NCBI GenBank assembly: GCA_964580995.1
Contig: CAZOMV010000010.1
Span: 17,554-81,553 of the forward strand
DNA from: JAKJEP01 sp964580995
Lineage (GTDB): Bacteria; Planctomycetota; Phycisphaerae; Sedimentisphaerales; SM23-30
Direction: 5' to 3'
Length of the DNA: 64,000 nucleotides
Shown here: piece after piece, positions 16,733 through 24,059 of the stretch
Layout: each line of letters begins with the position of its first letter
How positions within the stretch are numbered: the stretch's first letter is position 1
Translations under genes and position numbers: made by a program
The notes under the pieces: model-generated
Seen by the model: only the letters and a program-made list of their open reading frames with translations
The model's database searches: none
Told to the model about the DNA's origin: nothing

Positions 16733-18136
16733 ATGACTTGGTTTCACATTAAAAAAGAGGTATTTTTATGCATGATAATATGTTGTGCGGGCAGTACCGT
16801 CCGGGCCTATACCCCAGCAATTTGCGGCGATGCACTGCATCAACCGCCCGTGGGCGATCTCAGTGGAGATTGCCGGGTTACTCTGGAGGATCTGGTACTG
16901 TTTGCCCAGGAATGGCTGGAGGTGGATTGCGCTGCCATCCAGCATTGCTATGGAGCCGATCTGAACTTCAACGGCAGCGTGAATTATCCTGACTATGTGA
17001 TGCTGGAGAACCATTGGCAGGACTGCAGCGCCCCTGAGTGTTTTGTTCCCGGCCAAACCATGGTGGTATTCGGGTACAATGACCTGGGTATGCATTGCAT
17101 GCAGGCGGACTTTTCCGAGATGATGATTCTGCCCCCTTATAATACCCTGCACGCCCAAATCGTACGGCGTAGCGGTGAGGAACCAGATATCATCGGGGGA
17201 GGTCTGACCGTCAACTATGTGATACCCTCCAATACCTATTCAGCCGGCAAGACAAATTTCTGGGATTATGTTCAGGCTCTGTTGGGGGTGGTAATACCGC
17301 CGAATATCGGGCTGACGGGCAATGGTCTGGCCGGGGCAATGCTGCCCAGCGGCACCAACGACTGGATTGTCACCGGCATTCCGATCACACCGATCAACGA
17401 TCAGATGCAGACAGATCCTTATCCGCTGGCTACGATTACGGTAATATCCAATAATCAGGAAGTAGCACGAACGCAGGCAATCGTTCCGGTTTCGACAGAA
17501 ATGACCTGCCAATTGTGCCACAACACACCGGGAATCAGCATCGCCACCGATATTCTGCAGGCGCATGATCGATTGCACGGAACCACCCTGGAGGCTCAGA
17601 AGCCAGTTTTGTGCGGAAATTGCCACGCACAGGAACCACTCCAAAAACCGGGTGAGCCGGGTGTACCGAGTCTATCACGGGCCATGCACAGTGCTCATGC
17701 GGATCGTTTCAGCCCTGCCGTTCTCGCCCAGCTTAATGACGTTTCCTGCTACGCCTGTCATCCCGGCATTGAGACGCAATGTCTGCGGGATGTTCATGCG
17801 GCAAACGGGATGAATTGCATGAGCTGTCATTCCTCCATGACCGCGGTAGCCAGCAAAAACCGCCCCTGGCTGGATGAACCACGCTGCGACGATTGCCACT
17901 CGCGGGCCGAATTCGAGTTTGAGCAGCCGGGCACGCTATTTCGCGATTCCATCGGCCATGGCGGTATCCACTGTGAGGCGTGCCACAACACACCCCATGC
18001 CGTCACACCTACCATCACAGCCCTTGATAATGCCCAGGCAATCAATCTACAGGGGTATTCCGGACCGATCAATAACTGTGTCCTCTGCCATAGCCAGCCA
18101 CCGAATGAGGAATTTCCGCATCGCTTCGAGCCGTAA
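16733..18136 (+). CDS. Secreted heptaheme c-type cytochrome with N-terminal dockerin-like module
   Basis: A 467-residue paralog of the preceding gene, 62 bp downstream. After a signal peptide (about 1-25) comes a two-hand dockerin-like module (about 38-103: GDLSGDCRVTLEDLVLFAQE, ADLNFNGSVNYPDYVML), placed before the cytochrome instead of at the usual C-terminal position. The NDLGMHC module starts at 116 (DFSEMMILPPYNTLHAQ). Seven CxxCH sites lie at about 259, 294, 339, 362, 385, 414 and 449 (CQLCH, CGNCH, CYACH, CMSCH, CDDCH, CEACH, CVLCH), in the same order and spacing style as the paralog. The long beta-rich N-terminus of the paralog is replaced by the dockerin-like module. It is probably anchored or assembled at the cell surface; the partner is unknown. 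Confidence 0.92.
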   Translation: MTWFHIKKEVFLCMIICCAGSTVRAYTPAICGDALHQPPVGDLSGDCRVTLEDLVLFAQEWLEVDCAAIQHCYGADLNFNGSVNYPDYVMLENHWQDCSAPECFVPGQTMVVFGYNDLGMHCMQADFSEMMILPPYNTLHAQIVRRSGEEPDIIGGGLTVNYVIPSNTYSAGKTNFWDYVQALLGVVIPPNIGLTGNGLAGAMLPSGTNDWIVTGIPITPINDQMQTDPYPLATITVISNNQEVARTQAIVPVSTEMTCQLCHNTPGISIATDILQAHDRLHGTTLEAQKPVLCGNCHAQEPLQKPGEPGVPSLSRAMHSAHADRFSPAVLAQLNDVSCYACHPGIETQCLRDVHAANGMNCMSCHSSMTAVASKNRPWLDEPRCDDCHSRAEFEFEQPGTLFRDSIGHGGIHCEACHNTPHAVTPTITALDNAQAINLQGYSGPINNCVLCHSQPPNEEFPHRFEP

Positions 18137-18179
18137 TTTTCGATAATCGGTCCAAGATGAAAGGGTGGAGACGCTAAAC

Positions 18180-18971
18180 TTATTTGGTTTGGTTGTTATC
18201 CGCCCGATCCGCCAGAACCAGGTTGATCTGACTTTCCTTAATCTGCTGCATGATTTTTTCATCATCCACTTTTTCCGTGATGATGGTGTGGATCATGGAA
18301 CCATCCAGGACCCGGGTTAACGCCCGTTTCCCGAATTTTTCCGAACCAATCAGCAGGAACACCTTGGCGGCCCGCTGGGCCACCAGCAGCTTGATATTGC
18401 GATTGAAGGCGGCATTCTCAAACGTTCCCTGATCCGGGACAAAACCGGCACAGGAAAAAAAGGCCTTATCGACATAAAAGGACTCCGCCGGCAAATCCGC
18501 GTCAAAACCAACAAACGAAAACGTATCCCGGTCGAAGATCCCACCCAGCCCGATCAGCCGGATATCGGAGGCCTCCGATAACTCCAGGGAAATCAGCACC
18601 GAATTCGTCACCACCGTAATATTCCGGCAGACCTGGGCAATGGTCCGGGCCAGGCAGGCAATCGTGCTGGAGCCATCCAGAAAAATGGTATCCCCGGCAT
18701 GGATAAACTCCACCGCCTTGCGGGCGATTTTTTCCTTTTGCGCCAGATTGATCTGCATCCGGTTGAGCAGCCGGGCCTCGTTGAACTGGCTGGGCGTCTC
18801 GATCCGCTGGGCCCCCCCCTTCACTTTGGCCACCAAGCGTACCTGAGAGAGATAATCAATATCCCGTCGGATTGTAAATGGCGACACACCAAACATTTCC
18901 GCCAATTCCGAAACGGAAACAATCCCGACATTGCGGACGAATTCGACGATTTTTTTCTGCCTTTGCCTCAT
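18180..18971 (-). CDS. DeoR-family transcriptional regulator
   Basis: A 263-residue protein of normal DeoR length (about 250-260). The N-terminal winged helix-turn-helix (about 5-60) contains VSVSELAEMFGVSPFTIRRD, the DeoR recognition helix. The C-terminal DeoRC sensor domain (about 75-235) has the sugar-phosphate isomerase-like features DGSSTIACLART and VVTNSVLI. Such regulators usually repress carbohydrate genes and respond to phosphorylated sugars. It is divergent from the E1-E2 genes with 140 bp between start codons. That gap contains an inverted repeat overlapping both -10 boxes, so autoregulation and control of E1-E2 are likely. No Shine-Dalgarno is seen before the ATG. Confidence 0.93.
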   Translation of the reverse strand: MRQRQKKIVEFVRNVGIVSVSELAEMFGVSPFTIRRDIDYLSQVRLVAKVKGGAQRIETPSQFNEARLLNRMQINLAQKEKIARKAVEFIHAGDTIFLDGSSTIACLARTIAQVCRNITVVTNSVLISLELSEASDIRLIGLGGIFDRDTFSFVGFDADLPAESFYVDKAFFSCAGFVPDQGTFENAAFNRNIKLLVAQRAAKVFLLIGSEKFGKRALTRVLDGSMIHTIITEKVDDEKIMQQIKESQINLVLADRADNNQTK

Positions 18972-18975
18972 TATG

Positions 18976-19055
18976 TTGTAAATAATAAGCTATATTTTAG
19001 CAATTTTCAAGATTTTCTTGTAATATTATTGACATTTTTAGCGTTTTATTTACAA
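18976..19055. promoter_or_regulatory. Inverted-repeat operator candidate between deoR-type gene and E1
   Basis: TTGTAAATAA (18976-18985) and its exact complement TTATTTACAA (19046-19055) are 70 bp apart centre to centre. The left arm overlaps the deoR-type -10 box and the right arm overlaps the E1 -10 box. Read in the direction of each promoter, both sites have the same sequence, as expected if one repressor shuts off both genes. Confidence 0.6.
18982..19010 (-). promoter_or_regulatory. Promoter of the deoR-type gene (near-leaderless)
   Basis: On the minus strand TTGAAA (19010-19005), a 17-bp spacer and TATTAT (18987-18982). The predicted start, near 18975, is only a few bases from ATG 18971, and no Shine-Dalgarno is present. 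Confidence 0.55.
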
Positions 19056-19056
19056 T
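19029..19056 (+). promoter_or_regulatory. Promoter of the E1-E2 operon
   Basis: TTGACA (19029-19034), a 16-bp spacer and TACAAT (19051-19056). The expected leader is about 50 nt before ATG 19112, which has GGAGA upstream. The -10 box overlaps the right arm of the operator candidate. Confidence 0.65.
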
Positions 19057-19111
19057 TTAATAAGATTTACTGCTAAATGAATACTTTTTATAATTTTGGA
19101 GAAAATGAATA

Positions 19112-21412
19112 ATGCAGGCTACTGACATGAAAATCGAATTTCAATCGATGAAAAGTCTTGTTTTGGGACCGAATTTCGCGCCGCAAACGCTTCGCAGCGG
19201 GGAAATCCCCTGTTATCAGTACAACAAAAGTCTCAAGGATGAGCTAAAGGCCGGCCTTACCCCGGAAGATGCCGTTTTTCTATACCGGCAAATGCTTTAC
19301 AACCGGGCCTTTGAAACCATGATCATCAAGCTGCGTAACGGGGAGTTGGTACCCTTTGAAGGCTATAAATTCTCGGGGGCCACCCACCTGTCCATCGGCC
19401 AGGAAGCCGTGGCGGTGGGCGCCAACGCGGCCCTGCGGGCGGATGACTATATCACCAGTTCCCACCGGGGACACGGCCACAGCATTGCCAAGGAATCCTA
19501 TGCCCTGAAGGCCATGAACGAGAAGGAACTGCGGGCCTTTATTGGGGACGTAAGTTTTACGAGTACCCAAAAGAACCTGCTGGAACAGGCCCTGGAAGTG
19601 CACCTGTACCGCACCATGGCGGAATTCATGGGCAAGGAAGAAGGCTATTGCCGGGGCCGGGGCGGCGGGATGCACATCGCCGATTTCAACGTGGGGCACC
19701 TGGGCGCCAACGCGATTGTCGGCGGCAGCCTGCCCATCGCCGCCGGGGCCGGCATGTCCATGATGCTCCAGAAAAAAGATCGGGTCACCCTGTGTTTCTT
19801 CGGGGACGGGGCCTGTAATAACGGCGTTTTCAATGAATCTCTGAATATCACCAGCATGGCCCAGTTCAAACGGGGCGTCAACGTTATTTTCCTGATCGAG
19901 AACAACCAGTTCGGCATGACCGGCCGCACCCGCCAGGAAATCACCGGTATCGATTGTATTGCCCGCCGCGGCTGGGGCTATAAGATGAACGGGATGCACG
20001 CCGAAGTCATCAACGGCATGGACGCGATGGCCGTCCGCGACGCCGTCCTGCGGGCCGCCGAGACCTGCCGCAAAAACGACGGCCCGGTCCTGCTGGAGGC
20101 TATGACCTACCGTTATATGGGCCACTCCCTCAGCGACCAGAACATGTACCGCAGTGACCATGAGATCGAAGCCTGGCGCTGCGAAGACGCCATCGGCAGG
20201 ATGAAGGCCGAACTGGTGAAATCCGGAATTCTCGGCCCGCAGGAAGTGGAGGATATGGAAAAGCAGCACTATGAGCAGATGGAAAAATTAACCATCGCCG
20301 CCGCCAAGAGCGCGTATCCCGACCCTTCCACCATTTACGAGGGCCTCTACTCCGAAACCACCAGCGACAACATCTCCTCCGAATATAAAACCACCGAATA
20401 CAACGCCCAGGCCGTTCGCGACTATCGCGACAAGGAAGGGAAGATGCCCTATCGCCGCGCCGTTGCCGAGGCCATGATGGAAGAAATGCTCCGCGACAAA
20501 CGCGTCGTGTTTTACGGTGAGGACGTGGCCGAGCACGGCGGGGCCTTCGCCGCCACCTCCGGCCTGATCGAAATCTTCGGCCGGGAACGGGTCTTCAACG
20601 CCCCCATCTCGGAAGTCGCCATCTGCGGTTCCGCCGTCGGTATGGCCATGACCGGGATGCGGCCCGTGGTGGAGCTGATGTATATCGACTTTATCCTGAT
20701 GAGCATGGACCAACTGGGCAACCAGGCGGCCAAAAACAAATATATGTTCGGCGGCAAGGCGGTCATTCCGATGGTCTGCCGCACCGCCATCGGCGGCGGC
20801 AAGGGCTATGCCGGCCAGCACTCGCAGAGCCTGGAAGCCATCGCCACCCATATCCCCGGCCTGAAGGTCGTGGCCGCCTCCACCCCCGAAGATGTCAAGG
20901 GTCTGCTCAAGACCGCTATCCGCGATGACAATCCCGTCATCTTCCTGGAACATCAATTATTATACGGCGATAAGGGCGTGGTGCCCAAAGGCGATTTCAC
21001 CATCCCGCTGGGCAAGGCCGCCATCCGCCGCGAAGGAAAAGACGTAACCATACTAGGCTACTCCTACATGGCCATTGTGGCCCAACAGGCCGCGGAATTG
21101 CTGGCTGCCAAAGGTGTTTCCGCCGAGGTCATCGATATTCGCAGCCTCATCCCCCTCGACATTGACACCATCATCGCTTCCATCCAGAAAACCAACCGCG
21201 CTGTCCTGGTCTCCCAGGCCCCCGGTACCGGCTGCTTCGGCGAGCACATCGCCTTCGAAATCCAGAAGCGGGCCTTCGACTATCTGGACGCTCCCATCGA
21301 ACTGGTCGCCGCCTGCGAAGTGCCGCCGCCCATGGCCCCCACGCTGGAAGAGGAAAATCTTCCCGACGCCAAAAAAGTGTGTGCCCGGACCCTGGCCCTG
21401 CTGGGCAAGTGA
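19112..21412 (+). CDS. Thiamine-dependent 2-oxo acid dehydrogenase E1, fused alpha and beta subunits
   Basis: A 766-residue single-chain E1. The alpha part (about 45-395) has the thiamine diphosphate motif GDGACNN at 231-237 closing with ENNQ (263-266), plus SSHRGHGHSIAK and CRGRGGGMH loops. The beta part (about 440-766) has YRRAVAEAMMEEML, FYGEDVAEHGG, the active-site GQHSQ with His570, and the transketolase C-terminal domain (EVIDIRSLIPLD). Alpha and beta are normally separate genes of about 330-360 residues each. Together with E2 it oxidatively decarboxylates a 2-oxo acid (pyruvate, acetoin or branched-chain) to an acyl-CoA. The substrate cannot be read from sequence alone; acetoin- or pyruvate-type is most likely. 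Codon use is strongly C-ending. Confidence 0.93.
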   Translation: MQATDMKIEFQSMKSLVLGPNFAPQTLRSGEIPCYQYNKSLKDELKAGLTPEDAVFLYRQMLYNRAFETMIIKLRNGELVPFEGYKFSGATHLSIGQEAVAVGANAALRADDYITSSHRGHGHSIAKESYALKAMNEKELRAFIGDVSFTSTQKNLLEQALEVHLYRTMAEFMGKEEGYCRGRGGGMHIADFNVGHLGANAIVGGSLPIAAGAGMSMMLQKKDRVTLCFFGDGACNNGVFNESLNITSMAQFKRGVNVIFLIENNQFGMTGRTRQEITGIDCIARRGWGYKMNGMHAEVINGMDAMAVRDAVLRAAETCRKNDGPVLLEAMTYRYMGHSLSDQNMYRSDHEIEAWRCEDAIGRMKAELVKSGILGPQEVEDMEKQHYEQMEKLTIAAAKSAYPDPSTIYEGLYSETTSDNISSEYKTTEYNAQAVRDYRDKEGKMPYRRAVAEAMMEEMLRDKRVVFYGEDVAEHGGAFAATSGLIEIFGRERVFNAPISEVAICGSAVGMAMTGMRPVVELMYIDFILMSMDQLGNQAAKNKYMFGGKAVIPMVCRTAIGGGKGYAGQHSQSLEAIATHIPGLKVVAASTPEDVKGLLKTAIRDDNPVIFLEHQLLYGDKGVVPKGDFTIPLGKAAIRREGKDVTILGYSYMAIVAQQAAELLAAKGVSAEVIDIRSLIPLDIDTIIASIQKTNRAVLVSQAPGTGCFGEHIAFEIQKRAFDYLDAPIELVAACEVPPPMAPTLEEENLPDAKKVCARTLALLGK

Positions 21413-21477
21413 TCCGCGCAGCAAGCTGATAAAAAACGATTATTTGATATTGGATAGATAGCAGGAGTGATACAGTA

Positions 21478-23196
21478 ATGGCAACCGAGATCAAGATTCC
21501 GATCCCCGATCAAACCACCCAGGAAGTCCGGATCGTCAAATGGCATAAAGCCGCGGGAGACGCGGTCAAGAAAGGCCAGGTCGTCCTCGAAGTCGAAACG
21601 GACAAATCCGTCATCGAAGTCGAAGCCGCCGCCGACGGGGTTCTGCTGGCCTGCCTGTACGAGGAAAACGATACCGTCCCGGTCGGCCAGGTGGTTGCCT
21701 TCGTGGGTGCCGCCGGGGAAAAGGTAAGCACCGCCGCCGCGCCGAAAGCTGAAAAGGCCCAGGCCGCGCAAACAGCCAAGACTCCTGCCCCAGCCACCGC
21801 CGCCGCGACAGCCACTCTGGCGGCCACCGAAGTCAAGATTCCCATCCCCGACCAGACCACCCAGGAAGTCCGCATTGTCAAATGGCACAAGGCAGAAGGG
21901 GACACGGTTAACAAAGGGGAAGTGGTCCTGGAGGTCGAAACCGACAAATCCGTTATCGAGGTCGAGGCCGCCGATTCGGGTACCCTCCTAAAACAATTGT
22001 TCTCTGAAGACGAAAGCGTCCCCGTCGGCAAGATCGTCGCTTACATCGGCGAGGCGGGCACCGCTATTCCAGAGGCCGCCGCCTCAACCGGCTCTGAAAC
22101 GAAAGCAAAGCCGCAGGCGGTTTCCCCAACCGCCCCCCCTGCCGCTGAGACAGCCGACGATGCCTCCGACCGCATCAAGGCCTCCCCCATCGCCAAACGT
22201 ATTGCCAAGGAGCGGGGTATTGACCTCCATCAGGTCTGCGGCTCCGGTCCCAAAGGCAGAATCGTCCGGGATGACATAGAAAAATTCACTCCCACCACTG
22301 CCGCGCCAGCCCCCCGTAAAAACGGCCGCATCTTCGCCTCCCCGTTCGCCCGCAAGGTGGCTGGCGAACTGGGTGTGGACCTGCGCCAGATCAGCGGCAG
22401 CGGTCCCAATGGCCGAATCATCGCTGAGGATGTCCGCAAATTCGCCGCTGTCCGACCGGCCCGACCAATCCAACCGGCCCCCGCCCCCGCCGCCCTTTCC
22501 CTGGCCCCGGTCGCCGGCCAGCCGCAGCCCGGCACCGAAGTCGCCGTCACCAAGATCCGGCGGGCCATCGGCAAAAACCTCCAAATGAGCTTCCGCGATA
22601 CCCCCCACTTCAACGTGACCATGAGTATTAATATGAGCCGGGCGATGGCTTTCCGAAACCAGTACAACCAAGATCTGGAAAAAGCCCACCGCCTCTCCGT
22701 GAACGATCTGATCCTCAAAGCCGTTGCCGTGGGCCTGCGCCAGTACCCAGCCGTCAACAGCCGGTTCACCGAGGAAACCATCACCTATCACGCCGATGTG
22801 AATATCGGCGTCGCCACCGCGGTGGATATCGGCCTGGTCGTCCCGGTTCTCACCCACGCCGACCGGCGATCCTGGAATGAGATTGCCCTGGAGACCAAAC
22901 GCCTGGCCGCTGAGGCCCGCGGCGGCAAGATCATCGGGGCCGGCAAGGGGACCTTTACCGTCTCGAACCTGGGCATGTTCGGCGTGGAGGAGTTTACCGC
23001 GATCATCAACCCGCCGGAAAGCGCCATCCTGGCCGTCGGCGCCACCAAAGACGAAGTCGTCGCCGTCAACGGTATGATCGGCATCCAGCCGATGATGAAA
23101 GTGACCCTGTGCAGCGACCACCGGATCATCGACGGCGCCCTGGCCGCCCAGTTCCTGCAGGCGGTCAAGAAATACCTGGAAGAACAGATCGGATAA
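21478..23196 (+). CDS. Dihydrolipoamide acyltransferase E2 with two lipoyl and two subunit-binding domains
   Basis: A 572-residue E2. The two lipoyl domains are near-copies of each other: residues 1-77 with lipoyl Lys43 (ETDKSVIEVEA) and about 116-195 with Lys157. Two peripheral subunit-binding domains follow: about 235-270 (ASPIAKRIAKERGIDL) and 287-322 (ASPFARKVAGELGVDL). Ala/Pro-rich linkers separate them. The catalytic acyltransferase domain (about 345-572) ends with DHRIIDG, in which His548 and Asp552 are the expected catalytic residues. Two tandem subunit-binding domains are unusual; most E2 chains carry one. It lies 65 bp after E1 with AGGAG upstream. No E3 (dihydrolipoamide dehydrogenase) or lipoate ligase gene is in the window. 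Confidence 0.95.
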   Translation: MATEIKIPIPDQTTQEVRIVKWHKAAGDAVKKGQVVLEVETDKSVIEVEAAADGVLLACLYEENDTVPVGQVVAFVGAAGEKVSTAAAPKAEKAQAAQTAKTPAPATAAATATLAATEVKIPIPDQTTQEVRIVKWHKAEGDTVNKGEVVLEVETDKSVIEVEAADSGTLLKQLFSEDESVPVGKIVAYIGEAGTAIPEAAASTGSETKAKPQAVSPTAPPAAETADDASDRIKASPIAKRIAKERGIDLHQVCGSGPKGRIVRDDIEKFTPTTAAPAPRKNGRIFASPFARKVAGELGVDLRQISGSGPNGRIIAEDVRKFAAVRPARPIQPAPAPAALSLAPVAGQPQPGTEVAVTKIRRAIGKNLQMSFRDTPHFNVTMSINMSRAMAFRNQYNQDLEKAHRLSVNDLILKAVAVGLRQYPAVNSRFTEETITYHADVNIGVATAVDIGLVVPVLTHADRRSWNEIALETKRLAAEARGGKIIGAGKGTFTVSNLGMFGVEEFTAIINPPESAILAVGATKDEVVAVNGMIGIQPMMKVTLCSDHRIIDGALAAQFLQAVKKYLEEQIG

Positions 23197-23266
23197 AAGG
23201 CAAATACGGGCTGGTCGTTACTACGCTGACAGGAATCTATCCACGATACCGGAGCGATGACTGTCA

Positions 23267-24040
23267 TCAATAAGCTGCTAAACTACAAGCCGGATCAGTT
23301 GGATCGTTGCAGGCCAGCCAGTTATTGATCAGAATCAACAGGTCTTCCATATCGAAATAGCAATCGTGATTCAGGTCCGCCGGATGGTGACTGCCCAGAT
23401 CTTCACACTGGATGACCGGCTCGGTGTACTCGGAGATCGTTTCGATCAGTGCGATTTTACAATTATTGCCGGCCGTGATATCGCGTACCCCCACATCAAT
23501 CACGTCCCCGGCGGAAATCCAGTAGTTGGTGAGACTGAAATGGTACCTCAGCCGGCCCAGTTCATCGTAGGAATAATCGGCATTGGTGACATCGAGCACC
23601 ACGGCGTCATTGATCAATATAACATTCTGAACGCTGCTGTAACGGTAATAGAACGTGATATGGATATCGAAATATCCCGCGACCGGGGCGATAAACCGGA
23701 CCACGGAAGCTTCGCCGCTGCCCCAGGCCTGCAGTAGAACTTCCCCATCGAAGGAATGACCATCGCTGAAACCATCCGCTTTCCAGATCAGCGGCCACTG
23801 CATATATTCCCTGGCCCACCAGACATCGCAGGTGTCTGGCAGCCAGCTTTCATTGTTTTCATTCACCAGAAATTCCCGCGGATCCGTCATGTCCGCACTA
23901 TGGCCGTAGGACCAGGGGCCATTGGGATTGGTATTCCATACCCAGTCCGTCTGCAAATCATAGACGATCTGCGCCGACAGATTCCCCGCACCACCAACCC
24001 ATAAAATCGCTATCCAAACAAATACCATTATTTTTTTCAT
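23267..24040 (-). CDS. Secreted protein with C-terminal dockerin-like tail
   Basis: A 257-residue protein with a signal peptide (about 1-23). The body (about 25-205) looks like a beta-sandwich with many Trp and Tyr residues, possibly glycan-binding, but I do not recognise the family. The C-terminus (about 222-257) has ADLNHDCYFDMEDLLILI followed by NNWLACNDPTDPACS: a single calcium-binding-type dockerin hand with two extra cysteines. It starts 19 bp after the stop of the CotH/lamin-tail gene, so the two are probably co-transcribed and may be displayed together. Only a weak Shine-Dalgarno (GAGA) precedes the ATG. Confidence 0.75.
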   Translation of the reverse strand: MKKIMVFVWIAILWVGGAGNLSAQIVYDLQTDWVWNTNPNGPWSYGHSADMTDPREFLVNENNESWLPDTCDVWWAREYMQWPLIWKADGFSDGHSFDGEVLLQAWGSGEASVVRFIAPVAGYFDIHITFYYRYSSVQNVILINDAVVLDVTNADYSYDELGRLRYHFSLTNYWISAGDVIDVGVRDITAGNNCKIALIETISEYTEPVIQCEDLGSHHPADLNHDCYFDMEDLLILINNWLACNDPTDPACSLAAY

Positions 24041-24059
24041 CGTTCATTCTCTGCTGCTT

